Notes under the pieces: generated by a model | What the model was told of the DNA's origin: nothing | Database searches by the model: none | What the model saw: only the letters and a program-made list of their open reading frames with translations | Program-made: the position numbers and the translations under genes | Shown here: positions 1 through 12,713 of the stretch, in pieces | Layout: each line of letters opens with the position of its first letter | How positions within the stretch are numbered: position 1 is the stretch's first letter | Assembly: GCA_022577435.1 (NCBI GenBank) | Contig: JAKOON010000013.1 | Span: forward strand, 4,437,001 to 4,501,000 | DNA from: Embiotoca jacksoni | Lineage: Eukaryota > Chordata > Actinopteri > Embiotocidae | DNA: 64,000 nucleotides | Direction: 5' to 3'

Positions 1-2274
1 TAAGATGTAATTCTGAGAAGTGGGAAATTCACTGCAGCTAAGAGTACAATCTATGACCCCTGTAGTCAATTTAGGAAGCAGACATTTCATAAAAAGTATT
101 TATTTCCCTATCTTTTGTAAAAAAAAAAAAAAAAAAAAAACAACTAGACGATTCTTAGCATAACAGTTTTTTAGGAGTTAATAAATGACATATTGACTCT
201 TTATTGCATGTCGGTAAATGTTCCCCGTTTGGGACGTTTTCAGTAACTGCATGAAAGACACTTATAGCAGTTTGTTTTTGAGTAGACTAATATATAAAAT
301 ATATCTGTTTTAAAAGTAAAATATGTTTGAAATTCATTCAATTTGGCCTCAGTTGAATACCTGCAATGAAGATCCCAGTATTTACCAGAAGTTTCCTGTG
401 ACAGATACCTTAATGAACCCAGGATTTTAACTACCTGTGCCTGTATGTTCACAAACAGAAGAATATTGTCTGTACTAAAAGAAAAATGCCTTCGCCCAGC
501 CTCATGACTCTCATGGCTACTGCTACAGTTCATCGTTATAAAACTGGAATTAAGAGTAACACAGCTTGACCGACATTTAAACTGAAAGTTACAAGCTTAA
601 AACATTGCAGCTTCCAACATTGTTTCTAATTCAACTGATCTCAAATCTCCTCAAACGAAGAGGGACGGCTAAAGAACCGGGTGTCTGGTCAGAATGTTGC
701 TGATTTGAATGTCTGGACCGACTGTGGAAACACCGAAAATGGTTTGAAAAAGACTTCAGGTTTTTTTTCCAACAAAAGCCTGAATTCTGCACCAAAACAG
801 CTCTTAATGAAATGTTGTGTTTCGACCACCAACCTTAGATGAATACAACTTTGAAAATCAAACCCCCATCCTGTAGGGATAATTTTTAGCCTCTTCTCAA
901 CATCAAAACACAAAAAAGGAAATTAAACCATAACCACCACCACCACAACAATAATTAGCGCTACTGTGTCTCCTAACAACTCTGACCAATCAGATTCCTA
1001 ATCAACCTCACTAGGCGATCTTAATTGGACATTCAGAGTGGGAAAGGTCAAGGAAGATGTGGATAAATGCCATTTCATTAGAGGAAGAAAGCCTCGTCTG
1101 TGGGATTGATTATTAAATAATGGGGAGCAACGCATAGACAAGACACAAAGGTGGCCACATAGAGTCATACACACACCTTAATGACGGCGAAGGCTTAAAA
1201 AAAACAAAAAACAAGGTTCAACAAAAGCTAAAGGAGATTAAGAAACTTGATGATTCATGGTCAAAAGAGCAGAACAGACCCAGATACCAAGCAGTGGGAA
1301 ACAACAGAGACAATAAACCAGGTGACCTCCATTTTAATTGGAAAGAAAATCAAATTTGTCATCTTGTAATTCATACTAATTACTCCAAAGTACTTGAATA
1401 TCAGCTAGTTTTAACTTTACACAGCCATAGTCTGAAGTAAAAAATGACTGGAAATTGTTTTACACACCATGTAAAGGAAACTATGTTCAAAGAAAGCTGA
1501 GAAAATAAACAAATAAGGAAACTGAATAATCATCCAACAAGGCATGTTTACAGGAGATTCACAAATTTTGTTTTAAGGGCTCTGCAAATCTGTTAATTAT
1601 ATCTTAGGAATGGCAACCGACAGACTTCAGTAAAGACAAAGCAGAAAAGTTGGAATGAGGAAGGAGCAGAGTCGAGCGAAGGGAGGTGGCATCACACACG
1701 CACACATACACACATACGCGCAACCACTCACTGTAATTAACTGTTAAAGGGTTAATTCAAAATAAAGATAAAGAATACAATAAATAAGAAAAAAAAGAAA
1801 GTCTAATGACATATTTAACAAAAGGCGTCTGGAAACGTGTGCGTCTGATTTTTCAACAGGAACTACACAAAGAAACTTCACATGATGTAGTGGATTAATC
1901 ATTGGTGGGAAGCGGTGCGCGTGTGTGTGTGTGTCTGCCTTGTAATGGCATCCTCAGTACATCAAGATTATACGTCATCATGTAACAATGTAGAGCGGCT
2001 CTCAAACCTAATTTCAGGGACTTAACTGCTCTGACTCAGCCATCTGAGTGTGTGTGTGCGTGTGTGTGTGTGTGTGTGTGCGTGTGTGTGTGCGTGCGCG
2101 TTCTCGCTTAAAAGGTTTGCATTTTAACAACAGACAACATGATTGACCAACAACGAAGCCTTTTTCTGAAATGTATGTATGCACACAATATTATTTTGTA
2201 TTATTATGTTGTTGTTTTTTTCACTTTTATATCGTGTCTATGTGCGTGTGTGTGCATGTGCGCGTGTGTCTCAC
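1..2274 (-). other. anapc1: ANAPC1 intron (partial), no exon seen
   Basis: This is the part of the ANAPC1 intron after the last exon seen in the window (2275-2335); the next exon must lie beyond position 1. I searched the minus strand for the expected continuation (human context VQTCLQAIKF) and did not find it. The stretch holds a poly-A run at about 120-140, short CA-rich tracts near 1695-1720, a TG tract at 2046-2100, and a compact non-repetitive stretch at about 955-1140 with homeodomain-like ATTA and CCAAT motifs that might be a conserved noncoding element. No coding potential was recognised. Confidence 0.7.
2046..2100. repeat. (TG)n microsatellite, interrupted
   Basis: TG dinucleotide repeats with TGCG interruptions in the ANAPC1 intron. 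On the ANAPC1 transcript this reads as a CA-rich tract, about 175 nt downstream of the 2275-2335 exon. Confidence 0.9.
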
Positions 2275-5200
2275 CCAGTTCTGAAGTAGCAATCTCTGGG
2301 ACAGAGATCCTCAGCATTGTCCCAGTGCTCAGTTCCTGGAGAAGGGGAAAGATTTGACACATATTCAGACTGTACACTTTCAGTTCAGTTTAGAACCAGT
2401 GCAATGCAGCTGTAATCATTTTGGTTAAAAATTTAAGCAATGATAGCAAGACAACATGAAACCGGAGCCAATAAATAGAATTAATCTTCAATTTATTGAT
2501 CTACAACTGTCCTTCTGTGACATGTAAAATGGTCTCCTGTGAAGAGGTCTAATGTGGAGTTCAGAGCAAACGCAAAGCGAATGTTCTCCTCACGTTACTC
2601 GTGCGAGTGCAGATGCAGATTCGCGTCGCACCGCATTATTTCGCAAACGTTCGCGTCTTTGAATTTACTTTGTATGTAATCGCTCTGCGGGAGTAATTTG
2701 CTTCGCGTTCGATCTGAACACGGCTTAATGGCTTCTGTTAGACGATGAAATATCTCCAGAGAAACAACAATCGGTCTTAACTGAAAAATAAATTGGTGTG
2801 TGCACTGATTCGTTGCGTGCACCCCGTATTTTCCTTTTAGGTTATTGCTCAGTTTTTCAGGTATTATGTTGGTGCACAACATTTTCCAAAACCACATCGT
2901 GTTTTTCTTGGTTTAGTCATAAACCGCTAAAATCCACCCAGAGAGAAGTCAATTCTCAACTGTGAATCAGACCCTGTAACTTCTGTTGCTGAAAAAAATA
3001 AAAAATACAATAAAAACCTGGGAAACATGGTTCAACATTGAGGTAACCAAAAGGTCTCACAAACCTACCAGAGTGACCCGGTTGCAGACGGGATCCCGCA
3101 GAGCATGGATGTAGGGCGTGGCCTGTTGGAAGGTGTAATCGTCCAAAAATGAACCTTCGTGGTGTTTAATGTTTGGACCCCGCAGCTCTATTACTGGCGA
3201 AGGCATGATGTCCTGAAGGAGAGGCGTTGGAGTAGAGAGGTGAAGCCAAAGAGACACCAGTGGTAAAACATAGGGAGGTAAAATGAGTCGTCAAAATGCA
3301 ATGTGAAAATTTAATTTAAAAAGAAATAGGAATACAATCTGTAGAGGGTAATGTTTTTGAGATTATTTTCTGTTTTTCCTGTAGAAAAATGAAAATGAAT
3401 AGAAAACAGGAAATTAAATCAAGCCTCCGTGTTTACTGTGACAAGACTACCTCGCAGAGAGGAAATTGTTTCTAAGACGGAACAAAAATGAACGTCAGCA
3501 AGCAGGAAAAACTGATACACATAAAGAAGAATCCATCTACAACACATGGTGGTACCTCGTCCAGTCTCTGGAGGTGTCTCGTGCCAGCGTTAGCCGGTGT
3601 GCTAACGTTCTCCACCGGCGTGCTGAGGTGAGGCAGGTGGTTGGTCAGGCTGAAGGTCGGCGACAACAGGCCAGGGACAAACACCTTACTGACCTGCAGC
3701 AACAACAAAGGTCTTGTGACTTCACCCTCCAATTATAATGATCCAATAAGCAGAAATATCAGTTAATTGATATCTACTCTCTCTCTCTCTCTCACCAAGT
3801 GGAGCCTCCACAGTTTTGTGAATCACTGAACTAATCAGAAGTCTTGGTGGATCTAATCCGAACTTACCCGGGTGATTCCCGTGTAGAGGACCAGACTGCC
3901 GCAGGCCTCCAGAACCAGCATGGCATCTATATTCTAGGGGGGGACATTTCAGTCAGAAAGACTCGCTGTCACAAACAACCATTATTTTTATTATCAATTC
4001 ATCTTTATTTTGCCAATTAACCAGTAAAATGTTTGGTCAATAACATGTCACGACAACCCAGAGTTCACAGGTTTAAATTGTTTATTTTGTCCGAGCAACA
4101 TTCCAAATATGCCTATTACTATCTTTCCTTTTTTTTTTCCCCACTTGAAAAATACTTTTGATGTCGATGAAAATATCTGTGACGATGAATCTGATGTGAT
4201 GGTTACATACGAGATGTATGTTTAAAATTTTGGACGTGCTGAACAGTCGGCGACTTTTTAATTCCTGATCTGGAAACTATCAGGATAATTAGCTTACTTA
4301 TTCAAAGGTCACTAATCTTCGCCTGTTCTCTTATGAAATATGAAAACTGTAATGTACCTGCAGAGGCTCTGCGTCTTTGGCGGGGATGGTTGTGACAGAG
4401 GGGAAGATTAGTTGAGCCGTATCGTTGCTCTCAATAAACTTCACACATCTGTGGAAACAATAAAAAAAAAAAAAGATGTTAACTTATAAATGGACATGTT
4501 ACCCATAAAGCAGGTGGAAAGAGTGATGAAGAAGCAGGAAATAAAAGTCACAGAGAAAGTTAGATTTCAACTATTTTTGAGCAGTTTGTCAAAAAAATAT
4601 GAGCGATCAATACTGTTGCGTTGCAGTCACGTTGCTCTGCAGAACTTTTATAGAGCGTATGTGTATGCTAATGTATGGTGTGTGTGTGTGTGTGTCTGTT
4701 GACCTGAGCTGTTGGTGAGACTCCACCAGGAAACAGAGGTAGTGGTTCTCACAGAGGTCAGAGGTCAGGAATACTTTAGACGCCTGGCTGCTCATCTCCC
4801 TGCAAATGAAAAGAAAGATTCACGTGAAACTACAGCAGTTCCTAAACTAGAATGGCGAAGTGCACCAAAAATAACAAGCATAAAATAAACAACACATTCA
4901 AAATGTATATCTTAAAAATAAATTTTCACAAACAAAACTAAAAACAAAAAAATCAAGAGACAAAATGTATAATGACATTAAAACATAAACTATTTAAACT
5001 CTGCCTCTCTTTTTCCATGAAACTGATCTGACATAAAGGAATCAAGGTAATACATTTCTGGATCTGTTAGCTAAGTAAGCACAGGAGCCCAAAAAAGTCA
5101 CTCAATGTCAAGAAGACAAAATTGAAATTCAAGTAAAATTAAACTCAGTAATTCACTCTCAATAACTGTCTGTCATTGCTGTGAATGAATCCTGGGCCTG

Positions 5201-8200
5201 CATCTGTTTTCAGTCGGTGTTGGTGATTACCGGTGACAGGCAGCAGTGACCGTCTCACTCCACAGCTGCTCCATGCAAAGGTCCGGGATGATGGGCTCCA
5301 TCTCCGGCACCAGCATGGTCTCGTTGACCGTGCTGTTAGGTGAGGGCAACAAGCCGTGGTGCCCCCTGGGGGGTGCGCTGTTGAAAGACGTGTTGAAACG
5401 AGACGCACCTGGAAAGGACGGAGCCGCCATGCCTGGAGAGTGGGCTCGGCTGGGAGAGAAGGATGGACGAGGAGAAAGGAGTCATGTTGCAGATAGGTCG
5501 CGTGCATGAATAGTTTCTTTCAGAAAACATTGCGAGTCTCTTCAATATGAAGTCCCATTCACCTGAGGGCGGCCATGTTGGATATACTGGGGGAATGAAC
5601 TCGGGAGTGTATTCCTGGTGAGGATGTCATGATCCTGCTCTGGTGACTGTGCAGAGCGCTGTAGTGGAGAGGAGAGCCGGTACCAACAGCACAACTACAG
5701 GAAGAGAACCGATGACAACAACAAGGGATCAGAGGCACTTTAAAGTTCAACTAATGTCATGGACTCGGAGGAAACATTTGACATCATGCAAAATTTGAAG
5801 AATTTCAGCCTTTTCTTATTTATTTCCAAGTTATCTGTTTGGCGATAAGTTGTCAAATCATTTTCCATCTCTTTACCAGTCAATGTATCAACTAGTTATT
5901 GAAGCTCTATGTGCATGCAGCACTTTCACTTCACTTCCTTTACCTCGTTGCAGTTCCAGGACCGAGCCCACTTGCCCCACTGCCGACAGAAGAGTCAAGG
6001 CGGGAGATATTACGCAGGTGAGAGGTCAAGAAGCCCGAAGCCATCAGACCCAACGGTGTGCCAACTGGCTCTGCCGGACACCGCAGGACTGTCGAGCGCT
6101 CCTGATGGAGGCAATAGGCTCGCGGTTAAAGACACAGTTGTGTGTGTGTGTGTGTGTGTGTGTGTCTGTGTGATCACTCACATCATGTGTGACTTTGCGC
6201 AGGGCCCAGACAGAGTGTATTCCCTGCACGGTGTCATATGACACAATTATAGAAGGCTGGCAGCAGGTGAACACTATCTTCATGGTGGAGTCAGACACAT
6301 ACTGCACACGGGCGCTTTCAAACAGGCCTGGAAAAACACACACACACAAGCATAGATTAAGGTAAAAATACGGCAACTAAAGTGAGACAAAACAGACAGA
6401 GGAAAAGTGTACATGTGTGTGGTACCTGCGGGTTTATATACAACAGGTGCAATCTCGTCTAGAGGATGCAGCATGCTGAACACTGTGGGCAGAGGCTCCC
6501 TGTGAAGAGAGAACAACACAATGGTTTGATGTTTTGTGACTGCATCACTTTACACGGGGGTTTGTGTAAATCCAAACACGTGTTGCTCTTTGCCTTGAGC
6601 TTACGCGTGCACGTGCGCGTGAGTGTGCAGAGTTGGTGCGTACCCGGGGGGGCTGAGCTGTGCGTCATTCGCTGTGTTTTTCCGTTCCAGTAAAAGTCCA
6701 AACTTGGTCGCCCAGACGCGCGACACCTGGAGGAGAGACGACGGGACAGACATGACAGACATTGTAAACATCAGCAATAAATGTGGAAGAGAAAAGCATC
6801 CACCCACCTACCCGCACACGCACACGACACACACTCATTCAAATTCAGTATGGATGCAAACCTAAGCCGGGATTTCTCACACGCACATTAAACACGTGCC
6901 TGTGATAAAAATAAGATTTGTTCATACTGTCAAGGATCTACTGAAATTGACATTATTATTGGTTAGCCAGACAACGATTCAGCCACCGGGAAAATCAATA
7001 ATCTGACTAATGTTCAAACACAAGAAAAATCCTGTATTTACAGAGAAAAAAAATACAGCTGGGGACACTGTTGTTACACCTAAAACATCTGCATGTTGCC
7101 CCAAAAAAGAATATAAAATGCTGCCTTTCCAAAATGGACCATCAAGAACATGTGCGCGTCAACCAGAGGGTATGACTAAGTGTCTGGTCTGTGATCAAAG
7201 GTTGGCAAATGGCTGATGTGTCTCCTCCTATGGACGTAAGGATTTCCCACCATTGTCTCTCTTTCTCTCACCTGGAAGGGTAGCGGTGAGATGAAATCCT
7301 TCCCGCTCACAGTGTGAACGTTGACACAGCTACTCTGGATGATACACACCGTGTGCTCCACTTCTTTCTCTGCAAAACAACATTAATGATGGGGTATTTT
7401 CTTCATGAAATTAAAAAACACTGCAACATAAATGAAACGATAACTTGAAATAAAGATTGCCTCAAAACAACAAAAGGGTCTTTAAAGGTACCGTACCGTC
7501 TTTCTTGTTGTGAGGAACAGCAAAGTTACACCATAAAGCCTGCAAAAAAATAAAAAATAAAAGACAGTGTCAACTTCGCTTGAGAAATTATTTTTTTTTG
7601 ACAATCACCACAATTGTACAGTGCTGAGAAAAGTCCATCCACACAAAAAGCCATCTTGACAAAAGAAAAATCCCTTAACCTCAATGACAAACTTATACTC
7701 CTCAATTTAGTTGTTTTAAAGACTTCTGAGTTACTTCAGAAGATGACTGAAACATGACACCTAAATTGTCCAGTAACTCTCGTAAAATAGTGATGAAAAA
7801 GATAGAAGAATGGCATCACACTTGACTACAAACAGTATTCAATCATAGACCTGCTGCACTGGGCTGTCGACGGTGAAGGCTTTGTATACGCTGGAGGCTT
7901 GTCTCCGACTGCCCTGGCTCCAGACAACCACATTTCCTGCTGCATAGAGCTCCTCTTCAAACTCCACATCCTCCTCTCTGACTCCAATGCAGCCCTTCTT
8001 AAGCTGCCAGCATTCCTGCCGATCAAAACACATCCGTTAGACCAACGCAAGGACTAAATCAAGTGGTGCAACATTACTTTTCCAAAATTGGTGACACTAA
8101 CTATTCCATCCACTATATTATGTGTAGAAACGAATGTCAATGGAATGCAAGAAACGCGTTTTAAAGCATTGACATTCAAAGCACTCAAATACAAGTTTCA

Positions 8201-8464
8201 TGTCTTCGAAGCATTACGTAAAAGGCATGTGATGCCAAACAATCTCACCCTCTCTCTCTCCTGCAGACTGACTTCCTGCAGGGACCCCACCAAGCCGGCG
8301 GCACCGTCTGATGACCAGAGCTCGGAGGCGGGCTGGAGCTCTCTGAGCTGCAGGTTGAAGGCATTTGGATGGTTCCTGCAGTGCTCGCGGCCAAACGGGA
8401 CAAACGACTGCAATTCCCCTGCGGCAATCATCGTGGCTGTCTCTTCATACACGACTTCCGACAT
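2275..8464 (-). CDS. anapc1: Anaphase-promoting complex subunit 1, N-terminal third (16 coding exons, partial gene)
   Basis: APC1 is the largest scaffold subunit of the anaphase-promoting complex/cyclosome, the nuclear/cytosolic E3 ubiquitin ligase that drives mitotic exit. Coding exons in transcript order: 8464-8249, 8015-7851, 7539-7497, 7369-7272, 6726-6644, 6499-6426, 6327-6182, 6101-5944, 5694-5563, 5449-5231, 4799-4704, 4448-4358, 3933-3868, 3693-3556, 3212-3069, 2335-2275. They sum to 1930 nt, about 643 codons of roughly 1,940 in the family; the rest is off the left edge. The product aligns with human APC1 from its start, for example LQPASELWSSDGAAGLVGSL, AFTVDSPVQQALW, FSMLHPLDEI, SPSISNMAALS and ASKVFLTSDLC. 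This is the WD40-like N-terminal domain followed by the disordered Ser-rich loop (exons at 5944-5231), which is phosphorylated in mitosis in vertebrates. The start ATG at 8464 precedes a conserved TMIAA motif. All introns are GT-AG and phases agree. The exon at 5944-6101 is the most diverged. Confidence 0.96.
2580..2745. repeat. CpG-rich short repeat fragment, possibly PIF/Harbinger-type
   Basis: A block unusually rich in CGCG/TTCGCG motifs (for example ATTCGCGTCGCACCGC and CGTTCGCGTC) sits in the ANAPC1 intron between the exons at 2275-2335 and 3069-3212. The wording resembles dispersed PIF/Harbinger-like non-autonomous elements of fish, from memory. No terminal repeats or transposase were found. 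The open frame through it on the minus strand is not similar to any protein I know. Confidence 0.3.
6137..6171. repeat. (TG)n microsatellite directly behind an ANAPC1 splice donor
   Basis: A TG repeat on the plus strand, which is (CA)n in the ANAPC1 pre-mRNA. It begins about ten nucleotides downstream of the donor of exon 6182-6327. Confidence 0.92.
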
Positions 8465-9450
8465 GAGTTCCAGATATCAGCATTATTTCTAGGAAGGAGA
8501 CGGGGATGAGAAATACAAGAAAAGCCTTTACAAATATGGAAGCAACGTTTCTTCATTTACGAGTCTGACAGCCCACCGGAGAGACAAAAGACAGCGGACT
8601 TCCCAGTCCATCAAATAAATCCAGATCCACAGATATACCAAGCCATATACATTGCTCAAAATATTCAAATCCATAAACAAAGTAACTTTATTCCACAGGA
8701 ATAAATAAATGTTAAGACCGTTTTAAAATGATGGCTGTTGCTTTTTCAAGCTGTACTTCAAGATAAACAAATATATTTCAGTTTAATTTAACCAGGGTCG
8801 AAAACATTTTCAAGTTTGACGTTACTGATGACTAAATAACCATCATAACATATATATATTAATAATATTTATATTCCTTTACCTGCTCCTGCTAATTGAC
8901 AAGAGGCTAAAAGCTAACTAGGACGTTTTCAACTCATTAACACCCCCAGAACAAACTCACTGTTTTACAGCCAGTAAGAGGCTGCAGGTTTATATAAATA
9001 AACGTGTTGACAGTGAGCTGTGATTCAGGGGCTGGCTGTTTAAAGTACTCTCCGGCAGTAGCATGCTAACGCTAACAGCCGCAGACCGCCGTTGCTTTCT
9101 AAGGCTCGATTAGCACGCTGGCTAGCTTTAGCTTCAGCGAGCTTTGAATTTGTTGGTACACGTTTCGCCGCTGACCTGATAATAAGGAATAGTCCGGCTC
9201 TTGTCGCGGAGTCCTTGCCTTTCCTTTCTCGAGCGCAACGCCGTCACCCGTACCAACATAGAAACAAACTTGGACCAGTTGCCAAACATCGGACGCGAAC
9301 TGCGGTAGGTTTTCAAACGAGCGCGGACATCTTTACTGTCCCGACATCCTCTTCCTTCACCAGTCCGCCAATCAGGAGAGAGGACGGGAGGACCTCCGCG
9401 CTGATTGGCTGGCTACGAACTTTGACGAAGACTGTGTTTTTACTGGGTGA
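8465..9450 (-). promoter_or_regulatory. anapc1: ANAPC1 5' UTR and promoter region with paired CCAAT boxes
   Basis: Upstream of the ANAPC1 start there is a 3' splice acceptor on the minus strand at about 8490 (CCTTCCTAG), so the first coding exon has a short untranslated head. A candidate donor (GAGCAG/GTAAAG) at about 8882 suggests a noncoding first exon between roughly 8883 and 9300. Around 9368-9408 the motif CCAATCAG and its reverse complement CTGATTGG occur 25 bp apart, the arrangement expected for two NF-Y sites, inside the GC-richer and more CpG-dense sequence of the window's left half. No TATA box was seen. The transcription start is inferred only. Confidence 0.6.
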
Positions 9451-12400
9451 TGAGTAAAAAAAATAAATAAATAAATAGAGATTCATTTGTTTGTTGCAGA
9501 TCATGTTAATACATTTATCCTTAAATAGAAACCGATGCGCTACTGTGTCAAAGTCCTAAAAAAGTAGAGAAGGAGAACGAGACTCAGAATAAATGAAGTC
9601 ACCATAATTCAAAAGGTCAAGAATGAGCCCAAGATTACAAATGATGCTTCTCTTTGACATGAGGTCTATTTGGGTCTCATTGATTTAAATCTGTCAGGAT
9701 GAGCCAAAGTAAGTCACTTGTAATATGTAATAAAAAAAATATATATATATATATCAGGGCTCCAACTGTCAGTAATCTTATTGTCTTCCAGGATAAAAGT
9801 CAGTGGACAAGATCAGCAGATGCAGGACTGTGGATTTGATAAAGATAGTATCTTCATCCCAAAGAACTATAACAGATTTTTTTTTCTCACCAGTTGAGCG
9901 AACTTTTTGTAAACCTGTATGCAGAATAAATTGAAATAAAATTAAATTGAAAAAAATTACATTGATGAAGTAAATATGAATTAAACACTTAGTCTGACAG
10001 TGTGCATTTCAAGCAGTGACGTTTATTTGACTTTCGGACTTGATAATGTCGTTAAATACCGAGGATATTAATAAATGTAGCACAGAGGATAACTGTCACC
10101 CCAATTAAGAATAAATAGGCTGATATTTACATGGGGAAGTGATGAGTAATTACCGGCCTCTGTTTAAAGTCACACCAACTCATACATTCTATTTTGAGGA
10201 TGTTTTTTTTATTATTTTGCTTCACTTCTTTAGATCTTTCATTCGTTTTAATGGGTTTTTTTTTAAAACTGAGTAATACATCATATGAAGAATATTTTTT
10301 TTTTAAATACGATAAACATTACTGTAATTATTAAGTACAATAATTAATTAGGAAATGTATTCACGTGAATTTAATCTAATTGTTTAAAATGTATATTGAT
10401 CCTATATACAACAAAGTTCTATAAAATATAATCAGGTCAGAGTAAAATGTTATGTTGTTGACAGACAGACTGCTACTGTACTGTATCATGTAACTCCATC
10501 TGCATCAGATAAATCAATTCAGCACAAGGTGCTCATGAGAAATTACATCGATGCAGGAAATCAGGAGTCTGTGGGGCTCGGCTGCTCATGGATGTGATTG
10601 ATGCTGCACAACAACAAGGTGCAATCTGACTGAGTTAACTCTCCCAGACAATTTCAGTGCAGTTCCCTGGATGGTGTGTATGCGTGTCCGCGAGGGAAAG
10701 AGAGATAAATAAAGTGAGAAAATGCTTTATCGATCAAATTCAAAAAAAAAATTTAAGGGAAAAGATAGACAGCTGCACAAATTAGAAATTAGAAAATTAT
10801 ATCAGAAAAGAGCTTGGGGGAAAAAAAAAAGCTGTTACCTTTAAACAAGTCTGTTATGTGTGTTAGTTTAAGTTGAAACAGGTGAGGAAACCAGTTTATT
10901 TTCCATATTTTGTGATCTCAGCATTACTGTTAAAAGCATTGTTTTCCTGGGTTTTTGATCGTCGTGATGTCCAGATCACTGAGCAGTCGTATGTTGTGTT
11001 GAGGTCTTAAATAATACGACCAAATGCTTTCTTGCTAACTTAGTAAAAGGAAATGTCAGTCTCACAAAATACATTTCTTTGGGTTACAAATAAAGAGTGC
11101 TCTCTTGATATGTGTCTTGTTTGGCTGTGGAAAAAACTACTTAAACAATATAAGTTGTGAAAACAGGTCAATTCTACTGAGCTGGAAACTTCAGAAAAGT
11201 TGCACAGTTTAAAACAGCAAATCCAGAGAAATAATAATTATTATTATGTTGGGTGAAACTGGCCTGCAAACTCTATAGTTGGTAGTCCGTAACTCAGCAG
11301 CTAACATCCTTACAACCACAACACACCTCATTATATTCATTTAGCTGCAACATGTTGACTGTTTGCGGTGAGGTCATCCTGCCATGACAGGTGCTCAGAT
11401 TTCATTACGGCAGGGCTGCTAAAGCATCCGTGACACACCGAAGACGACTGCATAGGGACAAGAGTCGCACTCTGGTGGTCGTGTTTCTAGAGAAATGGCT
11501 TAAATTCTCCAAGTGAGCATCTAAGGAAGAACATATTGCACAAATTGGTGTTGTGCAATATTTCAGTCCATCACAGGTCTTGCTCAGGCACTGCGTGAAA
11601 AATACAGCTTATAAACGAATAAGATGCACCTCTGTAATCTAATGTAATTCAATTACCTGTGCAAATCTCATCTTCTTTTTTTTTTAGGTTTCGTTGACGC
11701 TGCATCAGAAAGATGTTCATTCAACTTTGTGGTCATTTTCAAGTCAGTCATAATTTGTGAGTGTTATTTTAAACTTGCTGCTAATATTTTATTTAACCCC
11801 CTTTACTTTGAAAGTTCAATATTCTGATTCAATGTTATTACACAATTCAATATTACTTTAAGTAATTGTACAATTAAAACATCAACAGGGAAGAAAAAAA
11901 TAATTGTGTATACAAAATAAATGATGAACACGTACATACTCATATTATGTAAAGTTGTAGTCCAAAGATAAGATCACTGGTAAGAGTTAGGTATTGAAAA
12001 ACTGTAGCAATCACACAGTAAAAAAAATAAATCATACAGTACATGCAAAATCACTGCTGACTGTATTTTTTTAGTGCAATATGTATGAGAAAGGTCACAA
12101 GTAGGTAAAAGTCAAGTGAGGAGGTCTTTTCATGAAATAATAATAATACAAAAAACATCAACTGTCTAAGAATGACCACACAGTGTCATCAAACAAAACC
12201 TCAGCTTCAGCTTCACAAGACAGCATTGGAAACATCATCAGTCGTTGGTTCAAAAAGGGAATTGAACTGTATTTGTTACGATTGTCTTCATGGACTCAAG
12301 AAAAACCTTCTTCATGCGATCAGTAGTTTATGGCCCCATATATGACCTCTCTCAGCACATTTTGACATGTCATAGCAGAAAGGCCCAGCTGCAAATAATG

Positions 12401-12494
12401 ATTATGGATGTCTCTGTTACAGTCAGGTGAGCTGGTGACCCAGCATTGACAATAACAGGAAAATTACACTTCAACTTCCTGTAAGACGCTTTCA

Positions 12495-12713
<219 letters not shown>

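Noticed and set aside
2595..2897. 100-aa minus-strand open frame in an ANAPC1 intron
   Set aside because: It contains no APC1 sequence; it crosses a CpG-rich repeat-like block.
9092..9457. 121-aa plus-strand open frame that might be a gene divergent from ANAPC1
   Set aside because: There is no ATG at its start, no recognisable protein and no supporting downstream exon; it coincides with the ANAPC1 promoter.
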